NCBI GenBank assembly: GCA_038205755.1
Contig: JBBRBN010000004.1
Coordinates: forward strand, 1 to 64,000
Origin: JANNWF01 sp038205755
GTDB taxonomy: Bacteria > Pseudomonadota > Gammaproteobacteria > Xanthomonadales > Xanthomonadaceae
Direction: 5' to 3'
DNA length: 64,000 nt
The notes under the pieces were generated by a model. The model was not told the origin of the DNA. It worked only from the letters and a program-made list of their open reading frames with translations, and ran no database searches. Position 1 is the stretch's first letter, and the number at the start of each line of letters is the position of its first letter. Of this stretch, positions 43,869 through 52,357 are shown in pieces. Both the position numbers and the translations under genes were made by a program.

Positions 43869-44633
43869 TCAGATGAATAGTGACCGTCCGCCGTCGACGC
43901 GCACGATCTGCCCGGTGACGTAGGGCGCGTCCTGAATCAGCCAGCGCACCGCCTCGGCAATGTCCTCCGGTCGGCCTTGGCGGCGCAGCGCCGTGCGCTC
44001 TTCGACCACTGACAAGGTTTCCGCCTTCATCGGATTCTCCGACCACAGCATGTTGCCTGGCGCAACGCCATTGACGCGTACCTCCGGGCCGAGCTCGCGC
44101 GCCAGCGACATGGTCATCATCCCGAGCGCCGCTTTTGCCATGCAGTAGACGGTGTGCTGTTCCAGCGGTCGCTCTCCGTAGATATCGACGATGTTGACAA
44201 TGCAGCCGCGCTGCGCGCGCAGCGCCTGGTTGGCGGCCTGGGCAAGAAACAGCGGGCCCTGGGCGTTGGCCGCGAACAGCGCGTTCCAGTCGCCGATGCT
44301 GATCGCGCCGACCGGCGTGCGGTAGTAGCTGGACGCGTTGTTGACCAGCGCGTCGAGGCGCCCGAAGCGGCTCAACGTCGCCTCGATCAGGTCGGGCAAG
44401 CGCGCAGTTTCGGCCAGATCGCACTGCAGCAGCAGGGTGCTGTTTGCGCGCGTCTGCTCCAGCTCCGCAGACAGTGCCTCGGCCTCCTCGGCCGAGCCGC
44501 GATAGTGGAGCACAAGATCGAAGCCGGCCGCATGCAGACGCCTGGCAATGCTGGCACCGATGCGCTTGGCGGCGCCGGTTACCAGTGCCACGGGATGTTT
44601 GCTGGCGTGGCTGGGAGGGCTGGAGACAGTCAT
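43869..44633 (-). CDS. folM: Pteridine reductase / dihydromonapterin reductase, FolM-like
   Basis: A 254-residue SDR. The cofactor motif is TGAAKRIG (Thr-Gly-x3-Arg-x-Gly), the NADPH-type motif of pteridine reductases, with HYRGS after beta-2, NNAS near 90, and Tyr-x3-Lys in YCMAKAAL. Genes of this type, often annotated pteridine reductase, sit near folB/folK as here. ATG 44633 is used; another Met three codons upstream is possible. It would reduce dihydrofolate or dihydromonapterin. Confidence 0.75.
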   Translation of the reverse strand: MTVSSPPSHASKHPVALVTGAAKRIGASIARRLHAAGFDLVLHYRGSAEEAEALSAELEQTRANSTLLLQCDLAETARLPDLIEATLSRFGRLDALVNNASSYYRTPVGAISIGDWNALFAANAQGPLFLAQAANQALRAQRGCIVNIVDIYGERPLEQHTVYCMAKAALGMMTMSLARELGPEVRVNGVAPGNMLWSENPMKAETLSVVEERTALRRQGRPEDIAEAVRWLIQDAPYVTGQIVRVDGGRSLFI

Positions 44634-44721
44634 GGCCACCATGGTATCGGACCGCCCGCAGGTTTAGCCGGCGGCGGTGAGCGGGTAGGCTTAGTCTACT
44701 GACCTTCTTCGTTCGCCCGCG

Positions 44722-45972
44722 ATGCCAGCCTTGACCGAGCTCGACGATCTGTTTGCCGATTTCCCGCAGCTGCACCTGCTGGCAGCCCTGTGCCTGCTGT
44801 TTCTGGCGGCGTGGCTGTCTGACCGGCTGACCAAGCAGGTGCTGCTGCGCGGCATCACCCGGCTGGTCCTTGCCTCGCCGATGCGCTGGGACGATGCCCT
44901 GCTGGAGCGCGGTGTGATCAGCCGTCTCGCCCACGTAGTGCCGGCACTGGTGATCTACGCCGGCGTGGCCCTGCTGCCGGGCCTTCCCGAGGCGCTGGTC
45001 AAGCTCGGACGCAACGTGTCGATCGCCTACATCGTGCTGACCGTGGCGCTGGCGATCGGCCGCCTGCTGGCGACCGTCGAAGCCCTGTACCGAGAGCGCG
45101 ATCCGGTCCAGGCACAAACACGGCCGATCAAGAGCTATGTGCAGCTCGGTCAGCTGCTGGTCTACATTCTGGCCACCGTGTTGATTATCGCCGCGCTGAT
45201 CGAGCGCTCACCGCTGCTGCTGCTGTCGGGTCTGGGTGCGATGACGGCGGTGTTGCTGCTGGTATTCAAGGACACCATCCTGTCGCTGGTGGCAGGCATA
45301 CAGCTGTCCAGTCACGACATGCTGCGGGTCGGCGACTGGATCGAAATGCCCCAGCTCAACGCCGACGGCGACGTCATCGACATCGCCCTGCACACGGTGA
45401 AGGTGCAGAACTGGGATCGCACCATCACCAGCATTCCCACCCACCGGCTGATCAGCGAGAGCTTTCGGAACTGGCGGGGGATGAGCGAGTCGGGTGGCCG
45501 GCGGATCAAGCGTGCGCTGCTGCTGGACCAGGGTTCGGTGCGTTTTCTGGACAGCGAAGAGCGTGACCGTCTGCGCCGCTTCGCCCTGATCGATGGCTAC
45601 CTGGCGCGCAAGCGCGAGGAGCTGGAAGCGTGGAATGCCGCTCTGCTGGCCGAAGGCAAGGATCCGGTGAACACCCGTCGGGTCACCAACCTGGGCACCT
45701 TCCGCGCCTACGTCGAGGCCTACCTTGAGCACCACCCGCAGATCCACCCGCAGATGACCCGCATGGTGCGGCAGCTGCAGCCGGGGCCCAACGGCATTCC
45801 GTTGGAGATCTACTGCTTCACCGCGACCACGGCATGGGCCGCCTATGAAGCGATCCAGAGCGATCTGTTTGACCACCTGCTGGCGATCCTGCCGGAGTTC
45901 GGTCTGCGCGTCTTCCAGCAGCCGACCGGCGCCGATCTGCAGCGACTCGCGTTGCCAAAGCCGCCCGCGTGA
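44722..45972 (+). CDS. MscS-family mechanosensitive channel, YbdG-like
   Basis: A 416-residue membrane protein, the same length as E. coli YbdG (MscM), with about five N-terminal helices (to about residue 185) and an MscS pore-lining/beta domain: GLGAMTAVLLLVFKDTILSLVAGIQL, then VGDWIEMPQLNADGDVIDIALHTVKVQNWDRTITSIP. It opens under membrane tension. The next gene overlaps its stop. Confidence 0.92.
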   Translation: MPALTELDDLFADFPQLHLLAALCLLFLAAWLSDRLTKQVLLRGITRLVLASPMRWDDALLERGVISRLAHVVPALVIYAGVALLPGLPEALVKLGRNVSIAYIVLTVALAIGRLLATVEALYRERDPVQAQTRPIKSYVQLGQLLVYILATVLIIAALIERSPLLLLSGLGAMTAVLLLVFKDTILSLVAGIQLSSHDMLRVGDWIEMPQLNADGDVIDIALHTVKVQNWDRTITSIPTHRLISESFRNWRGMSESGGRRIKRALLLDQGSVRFLDSEERDRLRRFALIDGYLARKREELEAWNAALLAEGKDPVNTRRVTNLGTFRAYVEAYLEHHPQIHPQMTRMVRQLQPGPNGIPLEIYCFTATTAWAAYEAIQSDLFDHLLAILPEFGLRVFQQPTGADLQRLALPKPPA

Positions 45973-47156
45973 TCCCGCTCAGCCTGCCCGAGCCCGACGC
46001 CGACGCACTGGCACACAGCCAGCACCTGCGCGCGGCGATTGCCGCCGAGATCCGAGCGGCGGGCGGCGCCATCCCGTTCTCGCGCTACATGGAGTTGGCG
46101 CTGTACGCACCCGGGCTCGGCTATTACAGCGCTGGCGCCACCAAGTTTGGTGCTGCGGGAGATTTCGTCACCGCGCCCGAGCTGGGGCCGCTGTTCGCGC
46201 GCAGTGTTGCCGCTGCCATCGGCGCGGTGCTGACGACCTTTGATGGTAGCGGCGACGTGCTGGAGTTGGGCGGGGGCAGCGGCGCCTTTGCCGCTGATGC
46301 GCTGCTCGCGTTGGCAGCTCGCGACGCGCTGCCGTCGCGTTACCGCATCCTCGAGCCGAGCGCCGACCTGCGCCAGCGGCAGATGGCGAGACTGCAGGCG
46401 CAGCTTTCGCCCGATGTGTTCGCTCGCGTCGAGTGGCTTGACCGACTGCCGGATCAGCCATGGCGAGGCGTGCTGTTCGCCAACGAGGTGCTGGATGCCT
46501 TGCCCACCACGCGCTTTGTGGTCGGCGAGGAAGAGCTGCAGGAGGAGTACGTTGGCCTGAATGCCGACGGCGCGCTGGTGCGCGCGGACCGTCCGGCCGA
46601 TGCGCTGCTGCTGCGCGCGGTCAATCACATCGAGCGCGCCCTGGGCCGACGTTTACCGGTCGGCTACCGATCCGAGGTGCTGGTGCAACTGCCGTGGTGG
46701 CTGCAGGCGGTAAGTGGGGGGCTCGAGCAGGGCTTGCTGCTGTTCCTCGACTACGGCTATCCGCGCGGCGAGTTCTATCTGCCAGACCGCAGTCAGGGGA
46801 CCTTGATCTGCCACTACCGCCACCGCGCCCACAGCGAGCCGCTGTGGCTGCCAGGATTGTCCGACATCACTGCCTTCGTTGACTTCACGGCTGTCGCCGA
46901 GGCCGGCCGAAGCGCCGGATTCGAGCTGGCTGGGTTCAGCTCGCAGGCCGGCTTCCTGCTCGGCTGCGGGCTGCTCGACGAACTCGCCCGCAAGCAGTCA
47001 GCCGATGATGGCGTGGCCGCTGCACGCGCGGTCGAGCAGGCCCGCCGCCTGCTGCTGCCGGGCGAGATGGGCGAGCGCTTCAAGGCTATCGGCCTGCAGC
47101 GCGGCATCGACGTTGCCGCGCTGTTCGCTGAGGCCGATCAGCGCCATCGGCTGTGA
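45969..47156 (+). CDS. MidA/NDUFAF7-like SAM-dependent methyltransferase (DUF185)
   Basis: The 395-residue protein is a full-length COG1565 methyltransferase: GDFVTAPELGPLFARS near 55 and the SAM-binding LELGGGSGAFAAD near 98. The mitochondrial homologue NDUFAF7 methylates an Arg in a complex I subunit; the bacterial substrate is not established. The GTG start at 45969 overlaps the channel gene stop (GTGA). Confidence 0.9.
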   Translation: MIPLSLPEPDADALAHSQHLRAAIAAEIRAAGGAIPFSRYMELALYAPGLGYYSAGATKFGAAGDFVTAPELGPLFARSVAAAIGAVLTTFDGSGDVLELGGGSGAFAADALLALAARDALPSRYRILEPSADLRQRQMARLQAQLSPDVFARVEWLDRLPDQPWRGVLFANEVLDALPTTRFVVGEEELQEEYVGLNADGALVRADRPADALLLRAVNHIERALGRRLPVGYRSEVLVQLPWWLQAVSGGLEQGLLLFLDYGYPRGEFYLPDRSQGTLICHYRHRAHSEPLWLPGLSDITAFVDFTAVAEAGRSAGFELAGFSSQAGFLLGCGLLDELARKQSADDGVAAARAVEQARRLLLPGEMGERFKAIGLQRGIDVAALFAEADQRHRL

Positions 47157-47411
47157 TGCGGGTTGCTCGTTCGTGCTCAGCTGGCGGACTGGCCATCCTC
47201 ACCGGCAACAGCGGCGCACACATCATCGGGGCCGCAGATTCGGTGCCGGCGGCGTTCATCCGCCAGCCCTTGATGGATGCTGGGCGCGGCGTGATTGCGG
47301 TGCCGCTCAGCCGGCAGGATGAAATAGCGGCCGCGGCGCAGGTCGCGTGCGGTACCCGCCCGCGCGCTTTTTTTGGACGGACCGGAGTCGCCCGGGTGTG
47401 ACGCGAATTGC

Positions 47412-47894
47412 TCAGCCCCTGGTGCTCGACCGGCTGGCCCACATCCGGATGGTCGCCCGCAGCACCTCGGTGCCGCCAGGGTCGCTGATCACCACGCTCA
47501 TCGGCAGTTCGTAGGCCTGTTCGGCGTGCACGGCTGGAACCGCAGGCGTGGCAACAGCGCGCATCCGACCCTTGGCCTTGGCCACGTAGTCAACGGTCAT
47601 GCCCTTGGGGATCCAGCGCATGCTGGTCGGCAGGCTGGCCTCGGAGCAAAGCCCGGCGACGAACTCGGCGAGGTTGCACAGGGCGATCGCGTGGACCGTG
47701 CCGATGTGGTTCTGGACCGCGCGGCGATGCGGCATCTCGGCGACGCAGCGACCGGCCTCCAGCGTCACCACGCGGGGCCGGACAGTGGCGAAATAGGGTG
47801 CGCGCAGGCACACCGCGCGGCTGAACAGCCAGCGCCCGGCCGGCAAACCGGCAAAGCGTTGGTAGAGGGCCAGGGTTTTTGGAATATCGGACAT
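47412..47894 (-). CDS. DUF4442 hot-dog-fold thioesterase-like protein
   Basis: A 160-residue protein with the DUF4442 pattern: FATVRPRVVTLEAGRCVAEMPHRRAVQNHIGTVHAIALCNLAEFVAG, where the central helix carries the GTVHAIALCNLAE motif, close to PaaI-type acyl-CoA thioesterases. It lies 72 nt downstream of the fadE stop, on the same strand, so a link to fatty-acyl-CoA turnover is plausible but unproven. Confidence 0.85.
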   Translation of the reverse strand: MSDIPKTLALYQRFAGLPAGRWLFSRAVCLRAPYFATVRPRVVTLEAGRCVAEMPHRRAVQNHIGTVHAIALCNLAEFVAGLCSEASLPTSMRWIPKGMTVDYVAKAKGRMRAVATPAVPAVHAEQAYELPMSVVISDPGGTEVLRATIRMWASRSSTRG

Positions 47895-47966
47895 GACTAT
47901 GCCCTCACGTGACAGCGGCGACCTCTGCCGCCGCTGGGGTGGTTGTGTCTGCGCTCGTCGCCGCCG

Positions 47967-50438
47967 TCAGGCAGCGGCCTTGCGTGCCGGACTGCGCGAT
48001 GCCAAGGCCGCAGACTCCAGTTCGCGCGGATCAAAATCATCGACGCTGATGGTGTCATGGATGATCAGCTGCAGCTCGTTCAGCAGCGCTACCTCATCGG
48101 CCGTCAACAAGCCTTTCAACTGCGCTTCGTGGAGCTGACTGTGGGTGTCCAGGTTGGTCAGATCGCCGGACTTCACCAGCTTCTGGAACTTGCGCTCCAC
48201 CGGCTCGGCGGCGATGGCCTTGGGCAAGGCGGCGTTGATGCGGCCGGCCGGGTTGTTCGCGCAGGGCGTGAGGAAGGTGCCCTCGCCAATCCGGTCGCGA
48301 GTTTCCGACGGGTTCATCAGCAGGCTGGCGACCCGATGGCCCAGACGATCCGACGGCGCCTGGGCGCGCCTGCCCCACGGGAATACCAGCGCCCACAGCA
48401 GGTAGCCGGCGGGGCGGATCGGGAAGTTGCGCAAGGCGGAGGAGAGCGCAAGCTCGATCTTGTGCGAGGCGTCGTGAAACGCCCAGGCCAGCAGCGGCCG
48501 CTCGGAGGCCGGGCAATCGCGATCCTCGTAGCGCTTGAGCATGGCCGACGCGATGTACAGCTGGCTCAGCACGTCGCCCAGGCGGCCGGACAGACTTTCC
48601 TTGAACTTCAGCTTGCCGCCCAACAGCAGCATCGAAGTGTCAGCGACCAGCGCCAGATTGGCCGAATAGCGGTTGAGCTTGCGGTAGTAGCGGCGGGTGT
48701 AGGCATCGCCTGGAACGCTGCCGATGGCCGATCCGGTCAGCCCCAGCACCCAGCTGCGCACGGCGTTGGAGACTGCGAAACCGATGTGGCCAAACAGGTT
48801 GCGGTCGAACTCGCGCAGCCGGGTGTCGGGATCGGGATGCTGCGCCGCCTGCATCTCCTTCAGCACCCATGGATGGCAGCGGATCGCGCCCTGGCCGAAG
48901 ATCATCAGTGAACGGGTCATGATGTTGGCGCCCTCGACGGTGATCGAGATCGGCGCCGCCTGCCAGCCCCGACCAAGGTAGTTTTTCGGCCCGAGGATGA
49001 CGCCCTTGCCGCCGTGGATGTCCATGGCATCGCGCGCCACTTCGCGCGACAGCTCGGTGCAGTGGTACTTGGCAATCGCGGATGGCACCGCCGGCTTCTC
49101 GCCGCGATCCACCGCCGCCGCCGTGGCTTCGGACAGCGCGCTGATCGCATAGCTGTAGCCGGCAATCCGCGCCAGCGCTTCCTCGACACCTTCGAAGCGG
49201 CCGATCGACAGGCCGAACTGCTTGCGAATGCGGGCGTAGGCGCCGGTGACGACGGCGGCCATCTTGCTGGCGCCGCTGGAGGTGGAGGGCAGGGTGATGG
49301 CGCGACCCACCGACAGGCATTCCACCAGCATTCGCCAGCCTTCGCCGATGTAGTCCTCGCCGCCAATCAGCTGAGAGAGCGGCAGGAAAATTTCCTTGCC
49401 GCGCACCGGACCGTTCTGGAAAGCGCAGTTGAGCGGGAAGTGGCGACGGCCGATCTCCAGACCTGGCGAGTTGCGCGGAACCAGCGCCAAGGTGATGCCG
49501 CGATCCTGCTTTTCGCTGAGCAATCCATCCGGATCCAGCAGGCGAAAGGCGAGCCCAATCACGCTGGCGATTGGCGCCAGCGTGATGTAGCGCTTGTCGA
49601 AGGTGAGCTTGACGCCGAGCACCTTGGCGCCATTCCAGTCGCCTTCGCAGACGATGCCGTAGTCGGGCAGCGACGTGGCGTCCGAGCCGGCGAACGGGCC
49701 AGTGAGCGCGAAGCAGGGAATCTCGCGGCCGTCTGCCAGCCGCGGCAGGTAATGATTCTTCTGCTCGTCGGTGCCGTAATGCAGCAGCAGTTCGGCCGGG
49801 CCGAGCGAATTGGGTACGCCGACGGTGGAGGATAGCGTGCTCGAGATCGACGCCAGCTTCTGGATCACCTTGTGATGGCCCAGCGCCGTGAAGCCAAGTC
49901 CGCCGTACTGCTTGGGGATGATCATCCCGAAGAACTTGTTCTTCTTCAGGTACTCCCAGACTTCCGGGGCGAGGTCGGAGCGATCGTGCGTGGTCTCCCA
50001 GTCGTTGGTCATCTTGCAGACCTCCTCGACCGGCCCATCAATGAAGGCGCGCTCTTCCGTGCTGAGCTCTGGCTTGGGTTGGGCCAGCAGCTGCTGCCAC
50101 TGCGGCAGGCCGGAAAACAGCTCGCCTTCCCAGCCGACCGTGCCGGCTTCCAGCGCGGTTTTCTCGGTGTCGGAGAGCTGCGGCAGCATCCGGGTGTAAA
50201 TCTTCAGCAGCGGCGCGGTGAGCTTGTGGCGGCGCGTCGGCAGGTGCAGCAAGGGCACCACGACCACCGCCAGCAGCAGGCCGGCGATCACAGTCGCAAT
50301 CGCGCTGGCTTTGAGCAGCAGCGCCGCACCGATGAGCACGGCCAGGCTTAGTGCCGCCCAGGTCCGCAGCGAGACCCGCAGGTAGGCTGCCAGCAGCCCG
50401 GCCGCCAGCAGGGCGAGGAACGGAATGACTACGCTCAT
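47967..50438 (-). CDS. fadE: Acyl-CoA dehydrogenase FadE
   Basis: The 823-residue protein is the large membrane-linked acyl-CoA dehydrogenase of gamma-proteobacteria (E. coli FadE 814), which starts each beta-oxidation round. It has two N-terminal hydrophobic segments (about 1-65), an N-terminal domain with PKQYGGLGFTALGHHKVIQKL, the FAD-binding FALTGPFAGSDATSLPDYG, and the EGANIMTRSLMIFGQGA motif near 510, plus a long C-terminal helical domain (DUF1974). Its ATG overlaps the stop of the upstream hydrolase gene by 4 nt. Confidence 0.96.
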   Translation of the reverse strand: MSVVIPFLALLAAGLLAAYLRVSLRTWAALSLAVLIGAALLLKASAIATVIAGLLLAVVVVPLLHLPTRRHKLTAPLLKIYTRMLPQLSDTEKTALEAGTVGWEGELFSGLPQWQQLLAQPKPELSTEERAFIDGPVEEVCKMTNDWETTHDRSDLAPEVWEYLKKNKFFGMIIPKQYGGLGFTALGHHKVIQKLASISSTLSSTVGVPNSLGPAELLLHYGTDEQKNHYLPRLADGREIPCFALTGPFAGSDATSLPDYGIVCEGDWNGAKVLGVKLTFDKRYITLAPIASVIGLAFRLLDPDGLLSEKQDRGITLALVPRNSPGLEIGRRHFPLNCAFQNGPVRGKEIFLPLSQLIGGEDYIGEGWRMLVECLSVGRAITLPSTSSGASKMAAVVTGAYARIRKQFGLSIGRFEGVEEALARIAGYSYAISALSEATAAAVDRGEKPAVPSAIAKYHCTELSREVARDAMDIHGGKGVILGPKNYLGRGWQAAPISITVEGANIMTRSLMIFGQGAIRCHPWVLKEMQAAQHPDPDTRLREFDRNLFGHIGFAVSNAVRSWVLGLTGSAIGSVPGDAYTRRYYRKLNRYSANLALVADTSMLLLGGKLKFKESLSGRLGDVLSQLYIASAMLKRYEDRDCPASERPLLAWAFHDASHKIELALSSALRNFPIRPAGYLLWALVFPWGRRAQAPSDRLGHRVASLLMNPSETRDRIGEGTFLTPCANNPAGRINAALPKAIAAEPVERKFQKLVKSGDLTNLDTHSQLHEAQLKGLLTADEVALLNELQLIIHDTISVDDFDPRELESAALASRSPARKAAA

Positions 50439-51340
50439 GACGATGCTCCGTTGGACGCTGCGGCAGGCGCCACAGCGGTAAGAAAATCCAGGATGGTCTG
50501 GGTGAACTGATCATTGCGGTCACCGGCGACCATATGGGTGGCGTCGGCGATACAGACGTGACGTGCGTGGGGTACCAGCTGCAGGAACTCGGCCGTGGTG
50601 CGTTCGGACACCAGATCGCTGCGGCCGCCGCTGATCAGCAATGTTGGCGCGGTCACCGCGCGTGCCGCCGCCATCAACGCCTCCTGGTGGCGCTCGCCGC
50701 CGCGGGCAATCTCGTTCAGCAAGCGCGGATCCCAGTGCCAGACCAGGCGCCCGTCGTCTCTGCGGACCAGCAGGCTGCGCAGCTGCTCGGGCGTCTTGCG
50801 CGCGCGCCGATGCGGCAGGTAGGCGGCAATTGCTTCGGCGGCATGCTCAAAATCGCTGAAGCCCTGTGGATGGGCGCCCATGAAATCCAGAATGCGGTTG
50901 ACGCCAGCGGCTTCCCAGCGCGGCGTGATGTCCACCAGCACCAGCGCCCGGAAGCGGCCGGGTCTGCGGCCTTCAGCGAAGAGTCCGAGCAGACCGCCCA
51001 TTGATGCACCGACCAGCGCCGGTGCCGGCCCGGACGACGTGGCCAGCGCGTCGAGATCGTCCACAAACTGGTCCATCGAGTAGACGAGTGCGGGCGGATT
51101 CCAGCCGCTTTCGCCGTGGCCGCGGCCGTCGGCGAATACGCTCCGGTAGCCCGCTGCAGCCAGCGATTCCGCACTGCTGCCCCACGCCTGCCGGGTCTGG
51201 CCGAAGCCGTGTGCGAACAGCACCGCCGGCGCCTGCAGGTGGCCGATCGATTCGACTGTGAGCGTCATGCCGTCCGGCCGCAGCAGCCGCGTGCACTCGG
51301 ATGGCGGGGCGGTCGAGGCGGTGATCGGGAATGCGGCCAT
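50435..51340 (-). CDS. Alpha/beta hydrolase, first gene of the fadE operon
   Basis: A 301-residue alpha/beta-hydrolase: HGFGQTR (oxyanion hole, near 42), the elbow GASMGG near 111, APTLLISGGRSDLVS (Asp region) and DATHMVAGDRND with the catalytic His. I chose ATG 51340, from which the fold starts. It is translationally coupled to fadE and divergent from a TetR gene, so it likely acts on a fatty-acid ester or acyl-CoA; this is inferred. Confidence 0.88.
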   Translation of the reverse strand: MAAFPITASTAPPSECTRLLRPDGMTLTVESIGHLQAPAVLFAHGFGQTRQAWGSSAESLAAAGYRSVFADGRGHGESGWNPPALVYSMDQFVDDLDALATSSGPAPALVGASMGGLLGLFAEGRRPGRFRALVLVDITPRWEAAGVNRILDFMGAHPQGFSDFEHAAEAIAAYLPHRRARKTPEQLRSLLVRRDDGRLVWHWDPRLLNEIARGGERHQEALMAAARAVTAPTLLISGGRSDLVSERTTAEFLQLVPHARHVCIADATHMVAGDRNDQFTQTILDFLTAVAPAAASNGASS

Positions 51341-51347
51341 ACGGCGC

Positions 51348-51376
51348 AGTATGGGGGCGCCGAATGCCATTGTCAA
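51348..51376 (-). promoter_or_regulatory. Promoter of the hydrolase-fadE operon
   Basis: On the minus strand a perfect TTGACA (51371-51376) and CATACT (51348-51353) are 17 nt apart. The ATG lies 7 nt after the -10 box, so the transcript would be leaderless or nearly so. Confidence 0.65.
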
Positions 51377-51389
51377 TACGCATGCGTAT
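51376..51389. promoter_or_regulatory. 14-bp palindromic operator candidate (ATACGCATGCGTAT)
   Basis: A perfect palindrome that abuts the -35 box of the fadE-operon promoter and lies between it and the divergent tetR gene. Size and place fit a TetR-family operator, so the regulator at 51471 is the obvious candidate to bind it. Confidence 0.6.
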
Positions 51390-51436
51390 GGTTGTTGGGC
51401 GTGAGGCTGCACACGTTCGTGAAAATGCCGTGCAGC

Positions 51437-51464
51437 TTGCGTCCGCCTTGGGCGACGATAGACT
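51437..51464 (+). promoter_or_regulatory. Probable tetR promoter
   Basis: TTGCGT (51437) and TAGACT (51459) are 16 nt apart; the ATG follows 6 nt later, again suggesting a leaderless mRNA. Confidence 0.4.
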
Positions 51465-51470
51465 CCTGCA

Positions 51471-52052
51471 ATGACCATTCTCGCCAACAAGCTGGAACGC
51501 ACCCCGCGCCTGTCTGCGGATGACTGGGCGCAGGGCGCGCTGGATCTGCTGGCGGAAGCGGGCGTAGCCGGGGTAGCGGTGGAGCCGCTGGCGCGCCGCC
51601 TTGGAGTGACCAAGGGCAGCTTCTACTGGCACTTCCCGTCACGCGACGCCCTGCTTGCGGCGGCACTGGATCGCTGGGAGCAGACCGAGCTTGAGGAAGT
51701 CTTTGCGCGGCTCGAAGGCATCGAAGACCCCCGCGAGCGGATGCGCGAGCTGTTCCGGCGGGTGGCCGTCGAAGCCAAGGGTCACATCATCTACTCCGAG
51801 CTGCTGAAGGCGCTCGACCACCCGCTGGTGCAGCCGGTAATGGAGCGGGTGTCCAAGCGACGCCTGGACTACCTGGGGCTGTCGTTTCGCCAGATCGGTA
51901 TGCCACGCGACGAGGCGCAGCAGCGCGCCCGGCTGACCTATGCGGCCTATGTCGGCTTCCTGCAGCTGTCGCTGCAGCTCAAGCAGCCGCGCCTGAGTCA
52001 CGAGGATTTTGATGACTATCTCGCGCACGTTGTGAATACCCTGATTCCCTGA
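51471..52052 (+). CDS. TetR-family regulator, probable repressor of the fadE operon
   Basis: A 193-residue TetR protein: helix-turn-helix at about 27-60 (AGVAGVAVEPLARRLGVTKGSFYWHFPSRDALL), and an all-helical ligand domain with a hydrophobic C-terminus. TetR proteins release DNA when a ligand binds; for a fadE neighbour, an acyl-CoA is a reasonable guess. It is divergent from the hydrolase-fadE operon with a palindrome between. pckG follows on the same strand 305 nt later. Confidence 0.9.
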   Translation: MTILANKLERTPRLSADDWAQGALDLLAEAGVAGVAVEPLARRLGVTKGSFYWHFPSRDALLAAALDRWEQTELEEVFARLEGIEDPRERMRELFRRVAVEAKGHIIYSELLKALDHPLVQPVMERVSKRRLDYLGLSFRQIGMPRDEAQQRARLTYAAYVGFLQLSLQLKQPRLSHEDFDDYLAHVVNTLIP

Positions 52053-52357
52053 CATCCGGCCGCCTCGACCGCCGTTGAACGCCGGGCCGGCGCGCTCTTT
52101 TCCGCTGGCGCCAGCGATTGCAATGATTCGTTGGCACCTGCCGTCCCGAGCAGCCCGGGCTGACCGTCAGCCCTCTGTCGACGCGGCGGTCGCAGCCCGA
52201 TTTCGGGGTGTTCTGTTCCACCGGTGGACATCGTTGGCCCGCCTGGGCCGGCTAGAATCGCCGTCCCGCGCCTGTCCCGTTTCGGCGCCGCCGTGCTACC
52301 TCGCACGCCTCCCAATGTCCCTAGTCCGGCCGCACTGGCCGAGGAGCGCTACTTCGC
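52053..52357. other. Intergenic stretch before pckG
   Basis: About 300 nt with no gene. The only motif of note is TAGAAT at 52253-52258, a possible -10 box about 100 nt before pckG. Confidence 0.4.

Noticed and set aside
47153..47401. 82-codon plus-strand frame after the MidA-like gene, GTG overlapping its stop
   Set aside because: The overlap is attractive, but there is no family match, the composition is unremarkable, and no ribosome-binding site or downstream partner supports it.
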